A stretch of 64,000 bases of DNA from Salvia splendens (Eukaryota > Streptophyta > Magnoliopsida > Lamiales > Lamiaceae), in the NCBI RefSeq assembly GCF_004379255.2, contig NC_056045.1, positions 11,187,593 through 11,251,592 on the forward strand, written 5' to 3'. Each line of letters begins with the position of its first letter. Position 1 is the first letter of the stretch. The translations under genes were made by a program, and so were the position numbers. Below the pieces are notes generated by a model. The model was not told where the DNA came from. It made no database searches and saw nothing but the letters and a program-made list of their open reading frames with translations. Positions 1 through 11,199 of this stretch are shown piece by piece.

Positions 1-1333
1 ATAATTAACCAATTTCTTTATTCACAAAATTTTGTGCAAACTGTGTTTACGGTCCAAAATTTGTAACATATACATTTATAATAATTTTATATTGTATGAT
101 ATATTTGTGATTTTATTAATATTTGATCATGTAATATTGTATCTTAATTAACCTATTAAATAATATTTGTATTGTTGAATTATCTGGTACATACATCCCT
201 CTCGATTATTTTCTTAGTAATCCTAATAATTAACCACAATCATTCACGTCTTGTACTTCTTCTTAAAGTTCGTCTGTGTATTTAAAGATTTTGATTAAGT
301 AGTTTTATTACTTTTATATATACTCAATGGTTTGATTCAACTAAAAAAAATGATAACCACTCAACTTGGATTCGATATTGATTTTGAGATGTCAGGGTTT
401 CGTTTATTAGGACAAAAAACTCAGACTATATTTTAGAATTATATGATCGGTGTCTTTTTATTATGCTAATTTTGCCTTATTATAAGTACAATGAATGAAC
501 CATATATATTAGTCGATGTCTTCATTTCACGAGTAACTATAATAGGTGGACAAATACTATAAAGTCTAAAATTCAGACTTTTGCAGCCACTTGCACAAAT
601 GAGAGCTCTTGCAATCATCCATCAGATGTGGACTCGTGTATGAATTTGAAATTTCAATATTGAACAAAATTAGGTCTAGCGGCTTCTAAATTTCGATATT
701 TGAAATTTCTATATTGAAGTTAATTAATTGTATAAAATAATAGATGTGAGATTTTAAAATTAAATGAATTCTCTTTTATTTTAAAATGAGTTTTCTAATT
801 TAGTTTGTATCATTGGATATTGGTGTTATATTGGGAGATCTAATTTAGTTTCCTAATTCTCTTTTATTTTAAAATGTTCGTAATGGTGGTTCACGGAGCC
901 AATCGTATTCTACAACAACATTTGAGAATTAACTCGGTTTGTTCGTCATGACCAACACATGCAAATATAACGAGACTCGATCGAACCTGATCAGGTGTCA
1001 CACACGCATTTGAAATCACACATGCATTTGGTCCGGGTCTAGATTGGACCGAATTCGGATCTAGTTTTTATTGGGGTCGACCTGATCCACACACGTGTGA
1101 GCATTTAACAATATGGTTGCTATAATATTTTTATTCTACACATCATATACAATCTCTAGTTTTGTTACGGCTGCACTGCGCTTACTAAGGTTTTTGAAGT
1201 AATTAATATAACGGGTTTATGAACGTGATTAATCATATCTTCTTATTTGATTAATGCACGAGAACTTAAGAATTTCTCTAATAAATGGTGAAAAATAAAA
1301 TGAACACCCATGTATGATGCATGCATTCTAATG
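1..1333. other. AT-rich intergenic DNA, no gene seen
   Basis: This is AT-rich spacer with no open frame that resembles a protein and no RNA gene. Nothing beyond short AT runs was recognised. Confidence 0.6.
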
Positions 1334-1613
1334 CTCCCTCCGTCCACAAAAAATAGTCTCACTTATGGACGACACGGGTATTAATGAGAAAGTAGTAAAG
1401 TAAAAAAAATAATGAGAAAAAGTAGGTAAAGTAAGACAGATAGGTAGAAAAAATGAGAAAAGTATGACAGAGAGGAGAGTATATAGTAAAGTATGAGAAA
1501 AAAGAAAACAAATAGGTAACGTATGAAAGACAAACTTTCTATTTTTAGAAATTAGACTATTTTTTGTGGACATCCCAAAATGACAAAATAAAACTATTTT
1601 TTGTGGATGAATA
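1334..1613. mobile_element. Stowaway-type MITE (Tc1/mariner-like), eroded right end
   Basis: The left end begins CTCCCTCCGTCCACAAAAA, the usual Stowaway-type terminus. The complementary sequence (ctattttttgtggac) occurs near 1557-1571 and again near 1594-1608. There is no coding capacity. The right terminus is duplicated and runs into the adjacent microsatellite, so the exact right edge is uncertain. Confidence 0.65.
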
Positions 1614-1615
1614 AT

Positions 1616-1616
<1 letters not shown>

Positions 1617-1650
<34 letters not shown>

Positions 1651-1764
1651 TATTATTATTATTATAATACTCCATATTATAATAATAATTATTAATATTA
1701 ATATTAATATTATTATTATTATTATTATAATACTCCATATTATAATAATAATTATTAATATTAA

Positions 1765-1828
<64 letters not shown>
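1617..1828. repeat. Compound AAT/ATT microsatellite
   Basis: A run of AAT triplets changes to ATT triplets, and a ~60-70 bp block holding an AATACTCCATATTA core occurs twice before a final long ATT run. The switch between AAT and ATT makes the tract self-complementary. The poly-Ile and poly-Asn frames over it are translation artefacts. Confidence 0.95.
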
Positions 1829-2433
1829 GCACACAAGTTGTTCCATATTTGATGATATAGAGATGAGATCGTATACAACGATCCATCAAATTCACACGTA
1901 CAAAATCCACATATTTTATATTCATTTCATTAAAAAATCTATTGTAGCTATAAAGCATCCACAATATTTTTAAGAAAGTAATCAAATAAGAACTATAGTC
2001 TACCCGTGTACTAAAGCTAACATTGGATCGTATATGTATACGCATAGAAAAGTCGACATGGAAGGAAAACGACATAACTATTGAATCTTCAACTTTTTCA
2101 ATAATATCGAACCAAACACATGCACAAATCGACATAACAAAAAGGCCCCATTAATTTTAAATTTTCTTGTATGATAGGACATTTCAGAAAGATTTTAGTG
2201 GTTGACTGGGTCTTCTACCTCTACCCTCAATTATTGCAAATTTTTGATGGCACCATTTAACAGACAGATCACATCTTTGATTCACAATTTAACAGATATA
2301 AAAGAATAGCTTTTCAGATTGCAACTTCCCTTTTCCATATCACATCATTTATATACTTTTTCTTAACTTTTAATTGCTATGATAATTCTATGGTATTTTT
2401 ATTTAACTTGAAAAATGTATACATCAGTAGTAA
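1829..2433. other. Intergenic DNA, no gene seen
   Basis: AT-rich sequence between the microsatellite and the Harbinger element. I see no gene, RNA gene or clear transposon terminus. Confidence 0.5.
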
Positions 2434-4333
2434 GAGCATACACAATAGCGGACGTCTCGACGGACGCCCGACCGGCGAGCGGCACATCCGTTGGTGACAT
2501 CCGCTATTGAGGCGAACGAGCAGGCGACGGACGTGAGAGACGGACGAGAGGTCGTCTGTGGTCATGCGCGGACGTCCGTCCTCTCATCCGCTATTGTGGT
2601 GAGTTGACGGACGTCCAGACGGATATCTCAATTTTCGATTTTTTTTCAAAACCTATATATACGGCTCGTTGCACTTCATTTCATTTGCACCACTTGTATT
2701 AACGAGTTTCTCTTCCTTCTCTCAACATTTCTCATTTAATCGGTGGATCCAAAAATGACTAGTGGTAGTGGTGGGGATGCTGATGACATGAGGCGGCGAA
2801 TTGCCGAAGAGTTGCGGGCCTATACGTCCGCGGAGACAAATCGGTTGATACAAGCTTACTTGCAGCAGCAACAGCAGTCGGCGGTACCTCGCTCCATCTT
2901 TCATCGAGCTGTAGTATCCCGGGACCACGTCACTGCCCACCAACGGTTGTTTGATGACTACTTTGCTGAGCAGCCGCGGTTTGGGTATAACTTTTCCCGG
3001 CAGCGTTTTAGGATACACCGAGATCTATTTATGAGTATCGTGAACGCTTTAGAGCATCGATACAAGTATTTCAGGTTCAGGGAGGATGCGAGTGGTAGGC
3101 CCGGTCACTCGCCTATACGGAAGTGCACTGCCATAATCAGGCAGTTGGCTTACGGAGGAGCGGCCGGCATGTTCTACGAGTACCTCCACATAGGCGAGAC
3201 AACTGCCCGCGATTGTGTGCAGCATTTTTGTACGGGCATCATTCACATATTTGAGGAGAGGTATCTTCAAAAGCCTACCCCTGAAGACTGCCAAGTTCTG
3301 ATGGATATACACGGGACGGTGCACAGGTTTCCCGACATGTTGGGCAACATAGATTGTGTGCATTGGGAATGGAAGAACTGCCCCACCGCCTGGAAAGGGA
3401 TGTACACGACCGGCTTCAAAGGCAAGAAGCAGTGGCTGATTGCTGGGTATGGATTTGGCATGCGTAGTTTTGGGTAGCAAGGTCGAACAGCAACATCAAC
3501 GTCCTCCAGTAGTCGCCTCTTTTCAACGAGCAGTGCATGGCCGTTGGTCCGGCCATCAGTTTCGTCGACAACGACAACCAACACGATATGAGCTACTATT
3601 TGGCGGATGAGATATACCTAGGTGGCCCGTCTTTGTGAGACGATCAGATGCCCAACAGATCCAAAGAAGATCTACTTTGTGCAACGACAGGAGGCGGCAC
3701 ACAAGTATGTGGAGCGGACATTTGGTGTGCTCCAGGCTCGATGGGCGGCGGTGAAGGGTCCAACACGTTTGTGGTATGAGGACTGTATTGCTGATGTCAT
3801 GTATACATGTATTATCATGCACAACATGATTGTCGAAAATGAAGATGCAGAACTGACTGATTGGCCAATGAAGATGTTGCCGGTCCTAGCCACGGCGTGG
3901 CCACCGCCAATGTACGAATGGGGATACCTAATGGGGACGCCGAACGGGTCCGTGCATTTGCCGATTCTCGACAACAAGAAGCCCATATTCGACTCCAGAA
4001 AGATATAATTGAAGAGTTATGAGCGCGGAGGAGTGCACATTGATTTTTTTAAAATATGTTTTTTTTTAAATATGTTTTTTTATTTAATGAAATTATTATT
4101 GCACTTTCTCCGTCCGTATTCGTGTCGAATTTTTAATTATGTATTTTGTGAATTTATGAATTTGTTATTATTGTGCTAGGCTGTTGGGATGTCCTAGAGC
4201 TAGGCTATTATTTTGCAGTGGAGTGTCCTTGTGACGTGACAGTGCAGTGGGATGTCTTTATGACGTGGTAGGAGGTGTTATTGGGATGTCCGTGTGCTAG
4301 GCTGTTGGAATGACCGTCCTATTGTGGATGCTC
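2434..4333 (+). mobile_element. PIF/Harbinger DNA transposon, transposase-only copy
   Basis: The left terminus GAGCATACACAATAGCGGAC pairs with a right terminus ending CTATTGTGGATGCTC. The 3-bp flanks are TAA on the left (2431-2433) and TCA on the right (4334-4336), an imperfect TNA-type duplication. The 5' subterminal zone is rich in GGACG motifs. The 3' subterminal zone repeats GGGATGTCC-like motifs. The interior encodes a DDE transposase in pieces and no MYB-like partner. The element is therefore non-autonomous or dead. Confidence 0.85.
2755..4008 (+). pseudogene. PIF/Harbinger DDE transposase, broken
   Basis: This is the nuclease that would cut the element out and insert it. Frame one (ATG 2755 to 3477) carries the first catalytic Asp in [14 protein letters not shown] second frame (about 3622-4008) carries the Glu in YVERTFGVLQARW and the helix CIIMHNMIVENE. 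Between them the text still encodes WIWHA, a TAG stop at 3475-3477, then remnants of NINVLQSSPLF and SYYLADEIYPRWPVF, whose YLAD Asp is the second catalytic residue. The protein is interrupted by at least one stop and one or more frameshifts, plus a small deletion after FKGK. The start at 2755 opens a low-complexity Gly/Ser N-terminus as in related copies. No MYB-like ORF lies in the element. Family assignment is firm; activity of this copy is very unlikely. Confidence 0.85.
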
Positions 4334-4348
4334 TCACTCTTGTGTATT

Positions 4349-4400
4349 AGAGCATCCACAATAGCGGACGTCCTGACGTACATGGGCTGACCCAACTCGC
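4349..4400. mobile_element. Orphan Harbinger terminus
   Basis: GAGCATCCACAATAGCGGAC, the family's terminal sequence, recurs just outside the full element and is followed by unrelated sequence. It is probably the remnant of a truncated second insertion. Confidence 0.55.
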
Positions 4401-4480
4401 GCGCACATGCTAGGTTCAAGTTGGGCATGGGCTAATGGGCCGACCCTACTCCACACACTTAATGATTGTTAAATAAATCA

Positions 4481-4632
4481 ATGGGCCGTAGCACAGTTGA
4501 CAGTGTGGAGCTGTGGTGACATTGAGGTCATGGGTTCAAACCTCACCACTCACTGAATTTCGGTCTTAATCCACAAATCTGGTCGAATACGATTAGTTGA
4601 ATTCCGTCATTACACCTATTATAAAAAAAATG
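4481..4632 (+). mobile_element. tRNA-derived SINE
   Basis: An RNA polymerase III box A-like stretch (TAGCACAGTTGA at 4489-4500) is followed about 33 bp later by a good box B (GGTTCAAACC at 4533-4542). The element ends in a short A-run at 4622-4630. Flanks GATTGTTAAATAAAT (4464-4478) and GATTTGTTAAATAAT (4633-4647) look like a target duplication differing by small indels. It is a retroposed SINE and not a functional tRNA. Confidence 0.75.
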
Positions 4633-5220
4633 GATTTGTTAAATAATAGAGACATTAATCACAATCTTATCATGGTAGTAGAGATCATAGATGTGTGATT
4701 GCTCTTTACTTGTTTTAGTTGGTGGCTATTGAGAAAATGAGTTGATTAGGGTCTAATTGTTGTTTATGTTTGTAGAATTCTAATTGGATGATTATTGTTT
4801 CTAGGGTTAATTATCAGTTATGGCCTGATTTTATCATTAATGAGTATTTTATGCCCTATCATTCTAAAATATCCATTTATGACCCAAGAATTGTTTTGTC
4901 ATTACACTTCTAGCTTAGTTACCTAAACCATTAGGAATCCTTGACATGTACTAACGGCCGTTGATGTCGTTATAATTCCAGTTATGTAATACAGAAGGGT
5001 ATCGATTTTTTCCTTTTTAAAAAATTTAATACTACTACTATAGAATTATAATAAATTACTAATTCCTATCTAATATGATGGTTTATAACTTATTCTCATC
5101 CATACAAAATTTATGTGTTATCAATTTCCTCACAAACTTAACAAATCAATTTGTCTCTTCTTAAATAACTCAAATACTACTTAAATATCGTAAATTTTTT
5201 TACTTATTTTTGTACAAAAA
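4633..5220. other. Intergenic DNA, no gene seen
   Basis: AT-rich spacer with no recognisable gene or transposon end. Confidence 0.5.
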
Positions 5221-5340
5221 TATTTCAAAGTAGAAAAGGTTATTTTACCAGATGTTTATCGAAATTCTAATTGCTGTTAATATTTCAAAGTAGAAAAGGT
5301 TATTTTACCAGATGTTTATCGAAATTCTAATTGCTGTTAT
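5221..5340. repeat. 60-bp tandem duplication, two copies
   Basis: Positions 5221-5279 and 5281-5339 read identically, and only the last base of the 60-bp unit differs. It is a recent simple duplication in non-coding DNA. Confidence 0.97.
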
Positions 5341-5975
5341 TATATCTGAAAACATCTTGTTGTGTAGTTAAATATGCTATTATTTATTGGTAAACATGAT
5401 AATATGAAAGCATAAATGGTATGGTGCTATTTGAAAATGATGTAAAAATATAACGTTATCTTTTTCTTCAAAACAATATACTATACATATGGAATAAATA
5501 TATACGGAAACCGACTAATTTGCGTGAATGATACATGGAAACCGACTAACTTGTTTTGTTTAATAGCATTAACTCTAATTATTGTTGAAAGTAATGGTGC
5601 ACATTTCAAAACATGGTAGTATAATATTTGTGCGAAAACATGACCCTGTTTATTGTGAAACATTAACGTATAAACTTATCACTGTAAATTATTTGTATTA
5701 CTTCTACCTAGTAAAATAATTAACAATAATTGAATTTTGGCTAACGATATATATACATAGTATTGGGCCCTTTCACAATAATGGTACAAACAGGTCTAAG
5801 TGGATTTACTTAATTTTTTGACACTGGGCTTTGTATGACGATTATAATGGATTTAATTTATTTTTATTATGATAAACGATTTGCGCTTGGCCCAAATCGA
5901 ATTAAATTTGTGCATTTGTCGTTTACAGCAAGCTAATAAACTATGGCACTAAATTCATTTTTTACGTTATACATA
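5341..5975. other. Intergenic DNA, no gene seen
   Basis: AT-rich spacer. Nothing recognised. Confidence 0.5.
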
Positions 5976-6196
5976 CTTCCTCCATCTCAAAGTGATCAAG
6001 CTTCTGAGTTATTTCATCATAAGTGATTTTTCTTTTTTTTTGGGCAAAAGAGCTAGTACATTTTTATCTCTCTTACTTTATTCTCACTCTCTTACTTTAT
6101 TCTTTCTTTATCTCCACTTAATTCAATAAATATCACTTTCTTAAATACAGTGTCCAAAAGAAACTACTTATATACAGTGGGGTGGGGCGGAGGGAC
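5976..6196. mobile_element. Degenerate Stowaway-type MITE
   Basis: The left end CTTCCTCCATCTCAAAGTGA follows TA. The right end ...GGGGCGGAGGGAC precedes TA. There is no coding capacity. Confidence 0.6.
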
Positions 6197-7321
6197 TATT
6201 AGTTATGATCACAAAGTCAAAATTGGAGTTAAGCAATTTTAACCGGATCAATGGTTAATCGGCGATTCCTAGTCGAAACCGAAACAAGATGCAAATGGTT
6301 TCAACAATAATTATGTTGTCAAGTTCTCCGGTTCAATTACGATCCTGCGCTTCTTTGAACTGAAATTACATAATAATTACTAGTTCAGAACTATTAGCTT
6401 TGCACTTTACAAGTACAACGGTAGAGTGTAAGGGTAGGGCATGTGTAGCCCTGCAAAAAGTGGTGCTTTTTTTACCAAAACTAAAATTGGCGGTTTCCGA
6501 CCAAAATATATAATTTTGGTGGAAAACCACTTTTTATTTTCTATTATATTTTTGAAATTTTGGTATTTAAATTTAGAATCCCTTGTTGCATTTTAGGGAT
6601 ATTGGTCCTTAAAATTATAATTTCAGGGAAATTGGTCCTTAAGATTATAATTTTAGTAAAATTCTAACATTTCCCTTAAACTTTAAAATTTGTCTAAAAT
6701 ATAGACTTTACATTGTTTGATATTTTCCAATCCAACTCATATAAGGTATATTTCAGGAAAACGTAAATCATTTATGATATTTTAGATAGTTTTTTTTTTA
6801 AGTTTGTGACAAGTAGAATAAAAAAGACACATAGCATCCACGTTGATTTTGTTGTGCCAAATAGGATAAAAGACCACAAATGTTGGTCAGATATGGTGAT
6901 TGATCCCTGGTAGTAAGTAACACACGATAAGTAAAGTTGTGATATTAACACTAATTTTAAAGTTCGTAGAACCAGAACTTGTGTTTCTCGTTAGCACGTT
7001 ATTGCTTGTCCATGCATTTTCTTTGGCACAAACTCTCCCTTTATCAATTAAAAGAAAAATATTGTATTTCATTCATTCCTTGTTAATTGAGTTATTTTAT
7101 AATTTTAGGAAGTTTTAAAATAATTGAGTCATATTTTAGTAAAAGGTGAAGTAATACTTTTTTTCTATTTTCATTTTTCTTCGTCTCTCTTATTTTATTC
7201 TCTCTTACTTTAATCATCATCCAATAACACATTAAATAACCTTTTGTAATAACTATGAGAAAAAAGAAGTGAATTCAGTTAACAAAGAAGATGGTACCAA
7301 TTAAATTGAGTTTTGTTGTTT
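6197..7321. other. Intergenic DNA, no gene seen
   Basis: AT-rich spacer. A short direct repeat (ATTGGTCCTTAA twice near 6603-6645) is present; no gene or RNA gene was seen. Confidence 0.45.
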
Positions 7322-7490
7322 TTAAATGGACAAATTGCATGAAAAGTCATGAACTTTCAAAATAGTTTAGTTTTTTCCGTGAACTTTAAATGTTGTATGC
7401 AAAGTCATAAACTTTATCGGACTGTGTAAATTACCCATTCGACCCGACCCGATAGATTTTCAACACAAACTTATCCTACATGGTGCGCCA
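7322..7490. repeat. Left arm of a long inverted repeat pair
   Basis: This arm contains AAAGTCATAAACTTTATCGG and CGACCCGACCCGATAGATTT, and ends ACTTATCCTACATGGTGCGCC. Its diverged reverse complement is at 10495-10690. The pair behaves like the terminal repeats of a MITE-like element that was later split by the LTR at 7729-10479. Confidence 0.65.
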
Positions 7491-9023
7491 ACGGCATTAA
7501 TGACAAATTTAGAGTTCAATTCGAATTGTAGAATTAATGATACTTTTATGCTGAATTCAATTTGTGGAATTCGATTTGTATGTTTATGTTGATTTGTATG
7601 CTGAATTCGATTTTTAGAATTCAATTTGTATGTTTTCATTTGTGCTACTTGTATCTTTGAGATAAGTCTAGGGTGAGAGATTGCAAAGATAAAATAAAAA
7701 CAATCAGAATTAGTGGAGTTTTAACAAGTGATTCAACTTATTTTTAACACAACTATATCCGCAAGTGTACGGGGCTAATGTAGCAAATAGTAAGTAAGAA
7801 TATCGTATCCACGGAGACAATAAGTGTCAACCTAAGTACCATGAACCAACCTCAACTACTATCTAGATGAATCGAAAAATTTTGATTTTCTAAATCTACT
7901 TAAAAGCAAAGCAAAAACAATAACTGAAACAATTGGAAACAACTTAGAGAACTAAAAGTAAACAAAAAAGGGTAATGGATGTAGATCAAGGATGAGGAGG
8001 GTAGAATCCTACGGGATCGATAACAACTATCCTATACTTAACTAATTTCCAGACTATGCCGACAAAGGTTTCAAGGGTTATTAAGCTATCACTAAGGTAA
8101 AACTATATCTTCTCTCGAAGCATACAATTTGTAGATTGCTACCTAGAACCGAAGTCTCCTTCATAGAACTAAGGCAACAACTCCTAATAGTTCCTAAGAT
8201 AGTTATCTTCATTCAAAGGCTCAAATCTCTTGATTATATTGGTAAAGACGTCAATTTCTTCTCTTTCAAATTAAACTACTCGCTTCTCAGTTCTTGTAGC
8301 AAAATCCACATGCATTTATAAGGTGATCAATCAAATAAATGTATAAGCACAGAAGAAATCAAAATAACCACATGAGTAAAGGCATAGAAAAAAAATCAAT
8401 TAAACATAAGAATTATTGTATCTCCCCCGTAGAACTCTACAGAATATTTAGCTACTCATGTTCGTCACAAAAGTCAAAGAAATATTCAAAAACATTGTTT
8501 GAACAAAAGTAAACTAAAGTATGAACTCCTAGAATTGGATTGGGTAGATTGGAGGCCTCGTCTTCAATCTTGCAATGAATACAGTTGGTTGGAAGTATGT
8601 AAACCGTAGATATAATTTGTAAGCCGAGTTGATGAGTCATCTTTCTGCAAGACGAGGTACGCGCCCGGTAGTGCTCTCGTATTGACGTGTCGTCCCCAAA
8701 GATAAAACGACTTCCTCTTGTTCGTTGCAGCACTGCAAACAAAACAAGTTTCGGCGAACTGGATGATGGCGAGGGCAGAGCTTCGATGGAAGACTATGCA
8801 GAGAGAGGGAGGGAGCTTTGCAATGCTATGCTTGGTGTAGTGTGAGGTATGCAATGCATAGAGTGACTACCTATTTATAGGCCAAGTCCACTCATTGGGC
8901 ATTGATGGAGTCAACAACCATTATGTGTGTCATGATGGCTTGATTGTAACCGCCAGGGTTACAAGCCGTTACGGGGGCTGGAGAGACATGATGCATCTGG
9001 ACAAGCTACACGACAGGATTCAT

Positions 9024-9208
9024 CGTGGACCTTTTGGCACACGATGCGGCGGGGTCCATTGGGGACCTTCTAACACCCGCTATGCATCGGGGTCCCTCGT
9101 GGACCGTTTAGAACCCGCTATATGATGGATTCGTCGTGGACCTTTTAATACCCGTTGTGCATCTGGTCCATCGTGAACCTTTTGATACATGGCATACGAC
9201 AGACGAGG
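9024..9208. repeat. 37-bp tandem repeat, five copies
   Basis: A unit starting CGTGGACCTTTT recurs at 9024, 9061, 9098, 9135 and 9172, always 37 bp apart, with divergence between copies. It lies inside the family C LTR and explains the open frames seen there on both strands. Confidence 0.9.
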
Positions 9209-9455
9209 TGCTGGGCACGGGTCACGGAACACAGTGCACTGAGCACGGCTCGCGGCTCGTGACGAGGCAGCGTGCACGCATGAGCTCTACTGCCCATCTT
9301 AGTCCACTATAATTATTACACGTAATAATTCATCTTATTAAATACATGTTTAATAAGGTTCTCTCCACCAATGTGAGATAATTAACACTTTTAACTAATC
9401 ATTTGGTTTTATCCCATAGGTCCTTTATAGCTCACAACTGTGACACACTTTAATA

Positions 9456-9711
9456 CCCCCTCCGTTCCATAGTAACGGAGGCGTTTCTTTTCGGTACGGA
9501 GATTAAGAAAAATTATGTTAGGTGACTTAAGTAAGGGGAGAATAAAGTGGAAAATGAAAAAAAGGTATAAAGATGAAGAGAGAAAAAAAGTAAGAGAGAG
9601 TAAAGTAGGTGTGGAAAAATGTGTTGACTTTTACTAAAAGGGAAAATGACTCTATTACTATGGAACGTACCAAAATGACAAAATGGCTCTATTACTATGG
9701 AACGGAAGGAG
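9456..9711. mobile_element. Stowaway-type MITE
   Basis: The ends CCCCCTCCGTTCCATAGTAA and TTACTATGGAACGGAAGGAG are inverted copies, flanked by TA (9454-9455 and 9712-9713). The element is non-coding and nested in the family C LTR. Confidence 0.85.
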
Positions 9712-10494
9712 TAATTTTTTACTCACCGGGAATCGGTTTAGAGAAAATGAATATACCACAGTCATCTACTCCGAAAATAGATCGTCGTTATTGCATTTAA
9801 TTTTATAAAATTAAATGTCTCGTCATATTTATTATTGGTCAAAGTCTATTGACCAAACACGATTCCAATAAATACTCGTCCTCTGCTCGTTCTTCTCTTC
9901 TTCCAAGGTGGAAAACTGATATTTTGAGAGTGGGGTGTGTAGAATTATATAGGAGGCGTCGCTTGCATCTTTACTTAATCAGGGCTCTAATTTCCATCAT
10001 TAGCATAGTCGGCCAAACCTGGCGGGTCGCCAGGTTCGTCAAGCGTCGAAGTTGGCGACTTGCCAGCTGCTTACGGTGTTTTTCCCGTGCGTTACTAACG
10101 TATCGCCAGGTTTGTTTGCACTCAAACACGTCGGGTCGCCAGCTACGTCACTACTCCGCTCATTCTTTGTAAAACGGCTATAACTTCTTCTACCGACCTC
10201 CGATTGAGATGTTTAAGATGTCCACGCAAAGCTCTTTCGAATACGAAGAGAATGGTATGCTTTATGGACTAATTGAACTTCAAATTCTCCAGAACAACTG
10301 TCTCAAATCAAAGCTGCTGCACAACCACATATTTTGTACATTTTCTACACATTCTTTACAAAATGGTCAAAATACCAACATAATAGAGAAGTAAATATAA
10401 ACACGTCTAATAATAGATAAAATATGATTAGATTCATACAAAACTACCCTATAAAACCATGCAAAATCTAAGTGTATCACCAAGTCACGCCTCC

Positions 10495-10690
10495 GGCGCC
10501 CCATGTAGGATAAGTTTGTGTCGGAAATCTATCGCGTCGAGTTGGATAGAAAATTTACACAGTCAAGTAAAATTTATAATTTTTAATACAACATTTAAAA
10601 TTTAAAGAAAAAATAAATTTATTTTAAAAGTTTATGACTTTATAAGAAATTTAAATCTTTTTAAATATTCACACAAAATTCTTACAAATT
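10495..10690. repeat. Right arm of the long inverted repeat pair
   Basis: This is the diverged reverse complement of 7322-7490. GGCGCCCCATGTAGGATAAG and TTTGTGTCGGAAATCTATCG pair with the left arm. It is non-coding. Confidence 0.65.
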
Positions 10691-10929
10691 CAAGGCGTGT
10701 TAAAATCATAACTTCGACCTGTGTTAATTTCCCAATCCGACCTGACCTATTTTTTTCAGCAATATTTAACAGACTTGGCACATTGATAAATCTAGGTGGA
10801 TGCACCTAAATCGACGTCATTTTAGTCAAAGTAAATAATTTAAAATCAACAATTTTATATCATTGCACTCTTTTCATTGGCCCTAAGCTCTACGATTTAT
10901 ATGTAGTTCTGAAATCTTAATTTACATTG

Positions 10930-11135
10930 TACTACAAAATTTATCACATTTCATTTTTTATCAATTTTGATAATGGAACTCATATTCCAATAGCTTATTC
11001 TCACTCATATTTTATTATAAAACTAATACTTTAAAAGTAGGACACACATCCCACCAACTTTTTCAACCCACTTTCCATTATATTTCTTGAAACTCGTGTC
11101 CGATCAAATTGTGACAATATTTGGGGGACGGAGGG
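10930..11135. mobile_element. Stowaway-type MITE, left end eroded
   Basis: The right end GGGGGACGGAGGGAG is followed by TA. The interior matches other members in this window (36560-36811, 56617-57058), sharing TATTATAAAACTAATACTTT. The canonical left tip is missing. Confidence 0.6.
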
Positions 11136-11199
11136 AGTATTTTATTTTATATTCATTTAAATTTTGAATTTGCAATTTATGAAAAAATGACTAATTATC

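Larger units (their letters stand above)
7729..10479. mobile_element. Solo LTR (family C) with near-perfect 5-bp duplication
   Basis: The block starts TGATTCAAC and ends GTGTATCA, so it has TG..CA ends with a TGAT/ATCA inversion. It is flanked by ACAAG (7724-7728) and CCAAG (10480-10484), a 5-bp target duplication with one mismatch. No gag or pol frame lies inside. It contains a 37-bp tandem repeat and a Stowaway MITE. Class inference: LTR-retrotransposon relic left by recombination between LTRs; the lineage is not identified. Confidence 0.7.

Noticed and set aside
1594..1878. Poly-isoleucine and poly-asparagine frames
   Set aside because: They are translations of the ATT microsatellite.
4489..4545. 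A functional tRNA gene
   Set aside because: Box A and B are present but no cloverleaf closes, and flanking duplications plus an A-run point to a SINE.
8895..9277. Plus- and minus-strand frames of 65-76 codons
   Set aside because: They follow the 37-bp tandem repeat in the family C LTR; a 37-bp period is not a multiple of three, so the peptide does not repeat.
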